From IMG/VR virus record IMGVR_UViG_3300040856_003938, positions 1 to 25,410 of that record: DNA of 25,410 nt, one strand, 5' to 3'. The notes under the pieces were generated by a model, which was not told the DNA's origin, did no database searches, and worked only from the letters and a program-made list of their open reading frames with translations. The translations under genes and the position numbers were made by a program. Shown one piece after another: positions 8,901 to 17,100 of the stretch. This DNA is from a virus. Within the stretch, counting starts at the first letter, position 1. The number at the start of each line of letters is the position of its first letter.

Positions 8901-11317
8901 CCTCTTTGATAAGTTTTGCCGTCTAAAGTAAGAGGATTTAACCCAGCATAAAAAGCAGCATAGCTAGTAACAAGAGTGCTTAATTCATAAGTAATAGCTA
9001 GTCCATCTGAATCTGTTATATTTGTTATGGCTCTGTCTAATAGTAGTCTATTATCTACTGTAATGTCTACTATTTTACCGCTAAAATCTATTCCGTATCG
9101 GTCTCGGTCTTGTACATTTATAATATCCCCGGGACGAATATATGCGCCTTGTAGACCTGTTTGAAAACTTACAACTTCTTTTTGATTCTGAGCAGTCCAA
9201 AGTTTCCATCGTCCATATCGAATAGCCTGACCTTCAGAAGTTGCTCCAAATGCGACAGCCTTTTGAGATATAATTTTTCTTTGTGCAACTATATCTTCCC
9301 TATCTTCTACAATTAGATTTACTGGCTCATAGTTACGAGTAGGGTCATTCCAAGTAACTACTACTTGGTTGCTTCGAGTTTTTCTACCTGTACTTTCATA
9401 GTTGAATTTTCCATCTATAACGTTTGCTTTGGAAAAAGTATAAACAGGCTCTCCGGGTACATCTTGTATAGGAGAAAGTTTGCCATCCAACCAATAAAGC
9501 ATTCCGGTAAATAAACTTGCAAAATCTTTAAGAACTTTATAAACATCTGTTGCTTTTGCAAGATATATGTTTGCTCGAAAACGGGGCTCAGTTCCTCCAT
9601 TTCCATCGTCAACAAGTTCATCACAATATTTTGCAATTCTATATAAGGCAAACTTATCTATGTTATATTCTTCTAGCCAGTTGCCTGCCCCATATCTAGC
9701 ATTAGTAACAATGTCATAAAATACCCACGCAGGATTATCAGTATAATAAAGTTCTGTTTTAAAAGTTCCATCCCACCAAGAGTCATATTCAGCAACCCCT
9801 GTAGATGAGTATTCTCGAGGAGTATAAGCTGTAGGAATCTCAACCATTAACCCTTTAAGTAAGTAACTTCGACTTGGTAATTGATTATAGGTTTTAGAAG
9901 AAAAACTAATTGCAGCAATTGCAGTATGTGGATAAATAAAACTATCTTGAATAGTGGAACTTAGATTAGCGCCTCCAGTAGAAGCAGTAGCTTGAAGATT
10001 CCATTTATCAACATCAGTTTCTCCACCATTTGAACCATCTGCCCTTACAGGGAGTCCCGCATCACGAGTTAATCGAGTCAGTCTAAGTTCAAAATCGTCA
10101 AAAGGCTTAAACCTATCCAGTCCTATTGTATGATCGAAGGAGACTGGTGCTGTTGTTCTTCCACGATGTACAATAAAAGTACCATACTGGCTAAATAATT
10201 TTCTGAAAGGACTCCATGTATTATTTATTTTTGTTCTTACTTCAAAAACATATATTGCATATGCATCTTCTTTATCTCCATTTTCAGTATTATAGAGAAT
10301 AAGAGAATTATAATTTATTCGAACATTTATTTCATTAACTTGTGAAGGAGCAGAGGCTCCAAAAGCAGAAGAATTAAATAATTGTTGAGCTCCAGAATTT
10401 TGAACATAAGACTGCCCCGTAGGATAACCAAAAGTGCTTATACCAGAATAAGGGCTGCCAGATTTGTAGTTATTTAATTCCGTGGAATTACTAAATTGCT
10501 TTAAAGATACAACAGTAGTATTGCCTGTTTTTGTAACCCCTCCAGAGACTCCATGCACTTGTGAGATTGGAGACTGCTCTAATAATCCTTGTCTAAATTG
10601 TAAAGTTGAACCCTCTACTTTCGATGTTGAAGCATTTGGATCGGGATTATCAGGAGTTGTTGTTATTGAAGCCGAAACAGTAAAATTAGCATTTGTTAAA
10701 TTACTATAGTTATGTAAAGCATCTACTAAAGTAAAAGAAGTATCGGAAACATATGTTGCTATTTTTGCGGCTTGAAAGAGAACTAACTCCCAATTTGCTG
10801 CGGATCCAAAACCCCGTCGTATAGGAAGACTGTACATTGTGATTGTATTAGTACTACTATTCCAATAACTATATCCACCATATTTTCTACCAGTAACGGT
10901 ATTTCTAACTATGGTATAGTATTTATCTAATTCATAGTTCTGCCAATTACTATTTAGAGTAGTTGAAGGAGTAATTGTAGTTACCGTAACAGGCACATAA
11001 CTACCACTAGCTGCTTGAGTTATAGATGAAACACTAGATGTCTCTACTTCTATATGAGCAATTTTACCTACATCTGTTTCTTGTATTGTACCATTAGTTA
11101 CTGTCATTGCAGTAGAGGAAGTAGGAGTTAAAGTAAGAGAAAGAGCACTTCCTGAATCTGTAAGACTTCCTACTAGAGTTGCATTTTCAAAAGGAACATC
11201 ATTAATGTAAACATCATTCATACCTTTTTCAAGGCCATAAATAGGGCCTTCACAAAGCATATCAACAACACCAATGTACTGTTTACTAGATCCTGTTAAG
11301 TTGGTTGTATTTGCCAT
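2924..11317 (-). CDS. J: J-type tail tip / central fibre host-specificity protein (2797 aa)
   Basis: Forms the distal tail tip and central fibre that contacts the host receptor in lambda-like phages. The N-terminus (VVDMLCEGPIYGLEKGMNDV, then YINDVPFEN) is the typical J start. Residues about 525-665 hold the tail-tip core: NPAWVFYDIVTNARYGAGNW, then IAKYCDELVDDGNGGTEPRF, NVIDGKFNYES and VVVTWNDP. Residues about 970-1070 form a fibronectin type III-like domain (YEIYHTV...GIYIFRVRTRSNKG). From about 1500 onward a series of Ig-like, Thr/Ser-rich modules is punctuated by GIDG or GVDG linkers near residues 1573, 2359 and 2472. The last 250 residues carry TTIDGGLIRTNTIIASKL and a short terminal beta region ending LRVKLGKL. 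Lambda J is 1132 residues, so this protein is about 2.5 times as long. AAGGA precedes ATG 11317, 13 bases after the I-type gene. Confidence 0.95.
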   Translation of the reverse strand: MANTTNLTGSSKQYIGVVDMLCEGPIYGLEKGMNDVYINDVPFENATLVGSLTDSGSALSLTLTPTSSTAMTVTNGTIQETDVGKIAHIEVETSSVSSITQAASGSYVPVTVTTITPSTTLNSNWQNYELDKYYTIVRNTVTGRKYGGYSYWNSSTNTITMYSLPIRRGFGSAANWELVLFQAAKIATYVSDTSFTLVDALHNYSNLTNANFTVSASITTTPDNPDPNASTSKVEGSTLQFRQGLLEQSPISQVHGVSGGVTKTGNTTVVSLKQFSNSTELNNYKSGSPYSGISTFGYPTGQSYVQNSGAQQLFNSSAFGASAPSQVNEINVRINYNSLILYNTENGDKEDAYAIYVFEVRTKINNTWSPFRKLFSQYGTFIVHRGRTTAPVSFDHTIGLDRFKPFDDFELRLTRLTRDAGLPVRADGSNGGETDVDKWNLQATASTGGANLSSTIQDSFIYPHTAIAAISFSSKTYNQLPSRSYLLKGLMVEIPTAYTPREYSSTGVAEYDSWWDGTFKTELYYTDNPAWVFYDIVTNARYGAGNWLEEYNIDKFALYRIAKYCDELVDDGNGGTEPRFRANIYLAKATDVYKVLKDFASLFTGMLYWLDGKLSPIQDVPGEPVYTFSKANVIDGKFNYESTGRKTRSNQVVVTWNDPTRNYEPVNLIVEDREDIVAQRKIISQKAVAFGATSEGQAIRYGRWKLWTAQNQKEVVSFQTGLQGAYIRPGDIINVQDRDRYGIDFSGKIVDITVDNRLLLDRAITNITDSDGLAITYELSTLVTSYAAFYAGLNPLTLDGKTYQRGDRITARVYLDTDGDGVGTTLALGTVNSEEKASNAFADSSGTPLPLDWKPYSYVVTKDVTLNTSDGITAVSMASGESWYSSAELPAEGTIFALVAKNSNDVGILGSSKQYRVLGISFEDSKNIYGISAVEHYNSKYDAVDKDYALGVIPDNTYADIEDPDANVPAPGNIYVVSETDSSKPGDELRIEWDIPQETYTDGNGDTREREYQFLDSYEIYHTVPDLDNPLFTTKNSYRFEGLADGIYIFRVRTRSNKGNYSDYVSVTYDVNDPFGTNVRRVVGGLPKGIIANSTAYNVHNSEIVDEEDRYKLIWKRDTAARGFSIANSMFGGTTGIATNLQSVGLFGLAVSGPLVYVANNAGTSTDRPDGWTGDSEWHYLHYDGSTSLSYWNTRTLDNVPFYHKINTNGFGWRGSEQSWTTLFGGGYTAASVAAGSNRLVATANGDFLSDLRIRDIVHFDGKAQSFEMYKVEQLSDYNSEGVVSVRLREWENVGVATDPDWLDGDIVTFERVSGATNVNGQYYYVKQTGSVERYQLYHDAALTDPLITSELGGTYTLLTGFVTRAKVKAAKVIAVIDDSTAILDRSFSEAISVSRLYKLNYRPDYNDDAVFGRVKWNGYNNTDDVHTFIVDSFIEVNEGLNVGALDVLVRPDVGSILYSENGTTQETQFTSPLTVTLIASGFNNPQFRIIKVEGAGSALDFDMEDDNLDIPFVGNNGALDYTEDLFTATEANAISWEDGVEIKITAEVRESNNTGVNTTGEGYILKTSSGATGIDGKTVELRAEDYSIIYDEAGANPIIGGNGDRVLTFTATARNYDDPQFKFIFNGQNLSDTTAFTLAGDPGYDNTTPGATYVWGTTKEVDVEDGIVATATVTVPTTYEGNWGDNKNQKTFLVTVEAREGSTGPFTSTDEVTIIGVHALKGGYWVAMSNASGNSIPTDFDGEVVGTADANGFVTVLDTGTTIEVGKGAEILELTNLSTATWDAAAPSSKLGYYNISTNVVPSSSALQVGAQTGGDENSDYIVTYADHKFSKTGWTQETAGIQYIIDIEDTGSDNAIRITQPFTKSKQGFGGARLVLSNPSQEVSSNASLIPQSFAGTSTTVNCFLTGFNLPYYASGATIPSNVNAFWRLKTINPTNVTADSNPTYPSNGSTAAVSFGNITAFPKTASKGSIEFTAGLFIRGGDGGFVEEELEVTQQFTKNTSGAYVSIFATPSHYVYDQDTTTQSPATNHTFSLRGFIGDEATWKYEITGGALSSPLTGTAGGSGSRVVTAISVPNTSNLPYYDSNNDVNEYTYTVKLYDSQDTNNDTVLAEDAVTISLSRSTPDSLVIDLTNDYDAVVVPRLAQGEGSSELAVTVSTTANIYKDGVLEDPDDWNFSVSQSTTLIGGTTSTSTATLAFDSTNTNQLNITNLGSDQFLRSAITISATHKTNAAYATQNAIFVLQRLFGGVQLKIIPSVDVVTYDPDSDTYGPSTGTVTFAVNRITENGEEASVTNYYYELDGGTRTLASTTAPSKDFTSSAPDPVVADSTTLKVFTDSTSTTVMDTSTVPLMLQGVQGIDGVALSLTAEPVSFDYDGSAYDPTSTSTISLNVNGATATGASWTLNNSNAGLNSSIGIGDKTLTFINNLTEAAAKASVTVSVTVTGTTSDGTTGVNLGTATVKVPTTIQGSVGVDGNPGPRSVFAYIYYQSSSTSAPTIPALSTFTPNFTDGSVASSDGNWSTNSPTFVAGNTNKYWYFTFTATESGTYNNGYPSVTKNSSPSAGSGAIQGIGFTGLVTFSSTNNIDGFNPIEWINDNGATTGTSNTTTIDGGLIRTNTIIASKLNFTPVTSVAGVTGSSISTAQLSSAGLSLTQDLGSLASQNTVDLVNDISGNLPTTSGGTGNSYSNLTALANGIAATTAFGDLASLDSISATSSYITGLGDLATQNEANLDFIGLSSTVVQAGKITLGTSGVLFDNADSSHTVVENAIILDTSGSANAIYIYDGSVLRVKLGKL

Positions 11318-11330
11318 TTATAATTATTCC

Positions 11331-12059
11331 TTAATCAAACTCTGGACTTGATAATTTATCATCATTAGGGGATGGTCCGCCTCCGCCTCCGCCGCCTCCG
11401 CCGTCGCCATTATTTTGAGGAGGAGTCCAATCTTCACTAGGCTCTACAAAATCAACAAACTGTCTCTCAGAGTTTTTAATTTCGAAAGATATAGGGCGAC
11501 CCGGTATTCTTAGTTGTCCATACAAAATGGGAACGGGGTCTCCTTCTAAAATTGTTTGTCCTGAACCTTGAAATAGGTAGCTTTCGTCTTGTTGTATCCC
11601 ATCAGTTGATGGATCCGGGGCCATTAATTGTTGAATACCTGCAATTGCTAAGTTTATAGCTAATCCAACTACCATTGACCCAGCAAGACTTAATCCTCCA
11701 CCTGCCGCCATTGCCCAGCCTCCGGCAGCAAATCCTCCTGTAAAGTAAACAACTGCTATAATGGCGATTGCTGCAAAAATTTTACCTAAAGCTGATTTTG
11801 ATCCTGCTGGAATAGCAACAATAGTAAAACTACCTTCATTTTGTTTTAGAAAGAGCTCTTCTTCCATTTCTAGAGGCTTTCCTTCTACTGCGCAAGTAAA
11901 TCCGATTCCTTTTTCATGACACTCAAGCATGTAATCTCTAAAACCTTCTAGATTTGTTTCAAAGCATGAGACTGCTTCCTTAAAGGTAGAAACATCCATA
12001 GAAAACTCAGAACCGAATTTTTCTGCAATTTCTCCTTCTAAATATACTTTACGCAACAT
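11331..12059 (-). CDS. I: I-type tail tip assembly protein (242 aa)
   Basis: Matches the phage lambda gpI-type tail assembly family by position (between K and J) and layout. Residues 1-85 form a ubiquitin-like fold candidate starting RKVYLEGEIAEKFG. Residues 93-147 are a long Gly/Ala-rich hydrophobic region (IFAAIAIIAVVYFTGGFAAG and onward). Residues 161-188 carry the family-like sequence YLFQGSGQTILEGDPVPILY, then GQLRIPG. The tail ends with a nine-glycine run (220-228) followed by PSPNDD. The gene overlaps the end of the K-type gene by 11 bases, indicating coupling. In lambda the protein is needed for tip assembly; it is not certain that it stays in the virion. Confidence 0.88.
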   Translation of the reverse strand: MLRKVYLEGEIAEKFGSEFSMDVSTFKEAVSCFETNLEGFRDYMLECHEKGIGFTCAVEGKPLEMEEELFLKQNEGSFTIVAIPAGSKSALGKIFAAIAIIAVVYFTGGFAAGGWAMAAGGGLSLAGSMVVGLAINLAIAGIQQLMAPDPSTDGIQQDESYLFQGSGQTILEGDPVPILYGQLRIPGRPISFEIKNSERQFVDFVEPSEDWTPPQNNGDGGGGGGGGGPSPNDDKLSSPEFD

Positions 12060-12735
12060 ATCTATAAATTCCTGTTAAATTCTCCGCCCAAAAAGGATAT
12101 AAATTTTCTCTACAAGAGATTCTATTTTCTGCATGATGAAAGAAAATGTCATTACCCAGGTACACTCCACAATGATTTGCAACTTTATTTCTTATTGTAA
12201 AAATTAACACATCATTTTTCTCTAAAGTGTTTACTTTTTTATGGTTCCAGTTTTTAATATTTTCTTCTGTAAAATAGTCCAACCCTCTAATCCACCAATC
12301 ATCTTCAAAAGGTTCTCGAGGTGGAATATGAATATTTTCTTTTGCAAGCCAATCTCTCATTGCTTCGAAGCAGTCTAGTTTTCCAAACTGGTATTCTCTA
12401 CCAATAAGAGGATAAGCTTTTGTTTTTGGTTCTATAATATTTAATTCCATTTCTGGATAACTAAATATATAATAGGGAATTCCGAGAGCATTGCAACAGT
12501 CTATATCGTGTTGAGAAGGCTCATTTGTAGCGTCTGGATGACTATGTACAATTGCAAATATATCTGCTTTTCTTTTAATATCTAAGTACTCTAAAGAAGA
12601 CATAACAAAATTTTCATTTGTAGAAGCAGTATTCGTGCAAGGAAACCATTTCTTCTTTCCTTTAACTATTCCAATTACTCCACAGCCTTCGCGTGGATAC
12701 TCTTTTTCAAAATGTTTTTCTATCTCTTCAATCAT
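12049..12735 (-). CDS. K: K-type tail tip protein: JAMM/MPN peptidase plus NlpC/P60 domain (228 aa)
   Basis: Two domains are visible. Residues 1-105 are a JAMM/MPN fold with Glu16 (YPREGCGV) and the zinc motif HSHP at 64-67 followed by Ser74 and Asp77 (SQHD). Residues 115-228 are an NlpC/P60 cysteine peptidase-like domain with Cys122 (DCFEAMRDW) and His188 (NHCGVYLG), plus His200/His201. All key residues of both domains are present. In lambda-like phages K acts in tail-tip assembly and may cut peptidoglycan cross-links at infection. The start ATG overlaps the L-type gene's TGA (ATGA). Confidence 0.93.
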   Translation of the reverse strand: MIEEIEKHFEKEYPREGCGVIGIVKGKKKWFPCTNTASTNENFVMSSLEYLDIKRKADIFAIVHSHPDATNEPSQHDIDCCNALGIPYYIFSYPEMELNIIEPKTKAYPLIGREYQFGKLDCFEAMRDWLAKENIHIPPREPFEDDWWIRGLDYFTEENIKNWNHKKVNTLEKNDVLIFTIRNKVANHCGVYLGNDIFFHHAENRISCRENLYPFWAENLTGIYRYVA

Positions 12736-13676
12736 CTGTACTTCTTCGATCCGGGGAATCCTCCAAAAGGTAATGGCACAGCTTGGTTTGCTGAAGCTCC
12801 ATCTCCTTGGAATCGAAGTTTACAAGCTGCCAATGTTTTTTGGCAAAGATCTATACGTTTCCAATACTTTCTATAATATCTAGGATCTTTTGCAGAAGTA
12901 TGCGTAAAGAGAGCTTCCCATACTTCTAGTTTGCCATTAGTCGTTGTTTTACGAATAGCGCCCTGTGAGTATCCTTGGCTACTCCAAGCAGTTATAGAAG
13001 CAGGAGTTCCCAAATCTGTATTCTCTATATCATACAATTTCGTTTGTGTAGAATCATTTGCATAAGTACATCCTCCTCCAAGACCGTCTGCTCTTCCTTG
13101 ATACTGCCAAGAACAATACCTACCAATTACCATTCTTGATGGAATTTGAGCACCTTCTATATCCATTGGAGAAGCTAATTCAAAAGTTACAACAATATTA
13201 TTTTCGGAAGCAACTCTATCTATATAATAAGTTTGAGAGGGAAACTCTTCACCAGTACTCAGTTTACTTTTTAAAGTTTTTCTGTAGACTATCTTAGTAC
13301 CAATTAGCTCGTCATTTCTTTCAAACGCATCGACTCCTGCCGTACCCGCTACTCTTAAATCTTGCAAAACTGCTTCATTATTTGTATCTAAAGTTTTTGT
13401 AAGATTAGGTATGTTTGCAATCGCAAGACTAGGTCGAGCATAGGCCCCAGAAGAGTTAAATTCAATTCCGGTTATTTGAATTGGAATTGCTAAGTAAGTA
13501 GTTCCATTGAAAACAATATCTGTATTACCATCATTATTTTGGTCTGTTTCACTATTAGTAAGATAATATTTTCCCGCACCAGACGTAGAAGAATACCCGG
13601 GCAAAGTAATATCAAATAATTCTATAAGTTCGTCATCAATTTCTGATAACTGTACTGTATCTATTAAGTCTGTCAT
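12732..13676 (-). CDS. L: L-type minor tail protein, iron-sulfur tail tip (314 aa)
   Basis: Position between M and K and the C-terminal cysteine pattern identify the lambda gpL family. Cys188 (GRYCSWQYQG), Cys203 (GGGCTY), Cys278 (DLCQKT) and Cys285 (AACKLRF) are the only four cysteines and all lie in the last 130 residues. Lambda gpL binds an iron-sulfur cluster through four cysteines, so the same is inferred here. The N-terminal 180 residues are a beta-rich tail-hub region. The stop of the M-type gene overlaps ATG 13676 as TAATG. The long Asp/Asn-rich loop at residues 43-55 (SETDQNNDGNTD) looks like a local insertion that could bind a metal ion. Confidence 0.93.
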   Translation of the reverse strand: MTDLIDTVQLSEIDDELIELFDITLPGYSSTSGAGKYYLTNSETDQNNDGNTDIVFNGTTYLAIPIQITGIEFNSSGAYARPSLAIANIPNLTKTLDTNNEAVLQDLRVAGTAGVDAFERNDELIGTKIVYRKTLKSKLSTGEEFPSQTYYIDRVASENNIVVTFELASPMDIEGAQIPSRMVIGRYCSWQYQGRADGLGGGCTYANDSTQTKLYDIENTDLGTPASITAWSSQGYSQGAIRKTTTNGKLEVWEALFTHTSAKDPRYYRKYWKRIDLCQKTLAACKLRFQGDGASANQAVPLPFGGFPGSKKYR

Positions 13677-14122
13677 TAGGGTTCGTAAACCTTTCTAAAA
13701 TTTCCTGTTAAAGTATGAATATCGTTTTGTCCGTAGTTAATGTCATAGTTTTCGCAAACTACTTTTACCGTTTCCTCTGAAATTACTGCGTCAAAATTTA
13801 GTCCAGCTTTTACATCTAAGAAAGCACTAAGAACTTCGATCTCTTCCCAAGGACGATTTTTAAAGGCAAAGTTAAAAGTAGTTTCTTGGGTATTTATTCC
13901 GTCTCTTACTCTTTGCTCATACCCATCTCCAAATTTTGCAACTAAAAGTCGATGTTTTACTCTTTTTGTAAAGCCTCTATCAAATGCAAAAACTTTTGAA
14001 GCAGCAGAATTTGGAAAAACTTCGTTTAAAAGTGCTGTTGCTGTTCCTGCACTTGGAAATCTTGCCGCTATTTCAGTAGATACTTCAGTTTTTAATACAT
14101 CTATTTTAAATATTCTTGCCAT
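13676..14122 (-). CDS. M: M-type minor tail protein (148 aa)
   Basis: Distal tail protein of the lambda gpM family. The diagnostic segment is KFGDGYEQRVRDGINTQETT, followed by FNFAFKNRPWEEIEVLSAFL; the protein ends LTGNFRKVYEP, also typical. Length is a little greater than lambda gpM (109 residues) because of about 40 extra N-terminal residues (before the DRGFTKRVKH stretch). It is coupled to the tape measure gene by TAATG at 14122 and to the L-type gene by TAATG at 13676. Role: forms part of the ring joining tail tube to tip. Confidence 0.9.
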   Translation of the reverse strand: MARIFKIDVLKTEVSTEIAARFPSAGTATALLNEVFPNSAASKVFAFDRGFTKRVKHRLLVAKFGDGYEQRVRDGINTQETTFNFAFKNRPWEEIEVLSAFLDVKAGLNFDAVISEETVKVVCENYDINYGQNDIHTLTGNFRKVYEP

Positions 14123-17100
14123 TATGCTACTCCGTATGGATTAAGAATTCCACCCGAACGCTTTTGATTGAGAAGCTCTTGTTGTACTGCACCTGCAATT
14201 ACTTTTCCTAAATCCATCCCTTGTTGATCCCCCGAAGCATCTTGATTAGTATTTCCGCTAGAGTCTACTGTCACATTTACAGTAACGTTATTATTTTGTT
14301 GGCCTGCTCCATTCATTGCAACAGGTATAGCTTTTCCATCAGGAAGAGGTACAATTGCTTCATTATGTCTGCCCTCTCCAACCATTCCAAGCGTTGGTTT
14401 ATTTACAACTCCTCCTTTTGCAAATGCTCGGAAGCCGCCTGGGGCATAACCTCCTTTCGCGAAGAAGAATCCGGCAACCATACCAAGAATATCAGCGAAG
14501 CCACCACCGCCGCCACCACCGCCGAAAAGACCCATTATGCCATTAACAATATCTCCAAACATTTGATCAAAGCCACTTAAAGCTCCTCCAAACACATCGC
14601 CAAGACCTTTTAAGAAAGGAGCTTCTCCGCTAAATAAACGACCTAAAGAATCTACAAAGTTTCCAAAGATTCCTCCACTCACACCCCTCTCTGCCGTCAT
14701 CCCCTCTCCAGAAGCGGTCGTTTTGCCCGCCCCAGATTTAAAGAAATAGTCAAAGATACTTCCACTTTTTACTTTCTCAAAAATGTTTGAAAAGAATCCT
14801 CCAATCTTTTCAAAAATTGTTTGCTCAACTCCTGCAGCGCCTCCTCCTGCAGGATCTGTAGTGTCTCCTCCTGGCAGTCCAGAATCTGTAGGGGGTTTAA
14901 CTATATCTCCCAACCCTTCTGGGAGTGAGGATTCTGGGCATAGTTTCATACACCCCATTTCTCCCGTTCCGGGAATAGGAGCACCTCCAGGTCCTGGAAC
15001 AGAAGTTGTTGCGCCTGAAGCACCTCTTTTCATTGCATTTTCAATATCAGTAGCAACTGTTTTGCCCGCAGACTCCATATTTGTTTGAATTTGCTGACCT
15101 CCGGCTTTTGCTGCTTTAGTCATAGCTTCTTGCATTTCTTCCGCAGGGCTCTTAATTCCTAAGAGTTTTTTCATTATTTTTGCAGTCATAATTGCTGCAA
15201 GTTGATCTGCAATAGACTCTAAAATTCCTTTTGCAATGTTTAGAATCGCATCTTTTAAGCTACTTTCTTCACCTTTAATAAGAGCTGCAATATTTCTCTG
15301 AAGCCCGCTCTCTAATGCTTGGGCGGCTGCATCCCCTATTTGAGCAAGCTCGTCTTTTTGTCTTTTTAGAGCTTCGGTTTGCTCGTTTAAAACCATTAAT
15401 TCAGCTTTTGAAATTTCTAAGGTGCGAAGCCTTGCTGCTTGGTTTTCGCTAAGTATTTGCGCTTTTTCACGGTCTTTTTCGTTAGTACTTGCCCCCAGCT
15501 TAGCAATGTCAGCTACTGCATTCTTGGACACAATATTTGCTTGAAAAATTTTCTGTTCAAGAGCATACTTTTTGTTTGCATTTTTTAGTAAGTCTGCTTC
15601 TATTTTAAGTTCTCTCTTAAGTAGAGAGGTTTTACCTCTAGAAGCCTTTAACTCTCCTGCAGTTATTAGTAAAGACTGCATAGCAACTTCATGTTCAGTA
15701 TTAGCCAAGCTTTGTACTAACGCTAATCGTTGTTGTAAGAAAGCTATTCTCTTTTTTTCGGAGTCTATAGCGTCCGGATCTCCTTGAGTAGCTAGATTCG
15801 CTTTTGTTAATCTTAGTTCCTCATTCATATTAATAAGAAGCTGATCATACTCAGATAACGGAAATACTCTTTGTTCCGCCCTATTTATTGCTTGAGAGTT
15901 TTCATTCTGTAATCGAGTTAAATGAGTTATTGCAGCAGATAAAGCCATTACTTCGGTTCTCTGCTCCAATAATTGATCAATATCTACGTCTTGCTTATTA
16001 TTTAGCTTATCGAGAGTTTCTAAGTAAGCAACTACTGTTTTATTTGCTTGGAATCTTGCATTATCTATTCCTACCAAAGCTTTTCTATCTTCTAGCAATA
16101 CTCCGATACTTGTTTCTACAACATTTAAATTATTTTTATTTGCGTCTAAATAATCTCCTAATGTTTGTGTAGATCTTTCTCGTATTTGATTTAGTTCTTT
16201 TTCAATTACAGCTACTTCCCTTACAACTCTTCCCGAATCAGGGTCTACTGCAACTCCTTCTCTTCTAGCCTTTCTAGAAGCTGCGGCTGTGCCCGACCCG
16301 CTAGTTACTTTTCTGGATCTGTTTAACTCATCTTCTAGTTTCTTTAATTTATTAAGGTCGCGTTCAGTACTTGCTGCCATCTCTTTTATATACTGATTAA
16401 CTAATCCATCCCCGGAACCTGCTCCTAAATCTTTTGCTAATTTAAAATTAGATACATTTGCAAGTCTTTTCCCGAACGCTTCTATTGCTTTATTTCCATT
16501 TTCAAACTCAGAGTTCATTATATTTTGCACTTTTATAAACTCTTCTGTTTCGGATTTTAAATCTTCAAGTTTACTTTTCATATAATCATACTTAGGTGCA
16601 GCTTTTTCCGCTTCGTCCCCTGATCGGAAAAAAGAAACTGCAAGAGCTCCTAAACTAATAATTAAGCTAACCCAAGATAATGCGCCAAGAGCAAGAGAAA
16701 TTCCTGCAGCAGCTCTGCTTGCAAATGTAACCATACCGGCAAATACTCTCTTTGAAGTAACTCCAATGGCGGAGATAGAAGCTCTTACTTTTACTGACAT
16801 TACAGCAAAAGCTCCCTCTATCTTTTTAGTGGTAAGTTTATTTGCTCGCTCCATTTCATTTAGAGTTCTATATACTTCTCCTCTAATTTGCTTATTTGCA
16901 ATTTTGTACCCTCTAACTTGATTTTGAAGATTTAAACGAACTTGAGCAATTTGAGCATCACTTAACTGCTTACCATCTTTTAGTTTTTGCAATAAACTTC
17001 TTTTATGTGCTTGAACATCCTTTAAGCGAGTTTTTGCATTTTCTGCTACTTCTTTTTTTAGAGTTGCTTGTAAAAATGCTGAATTTTTTACAACTTCATC

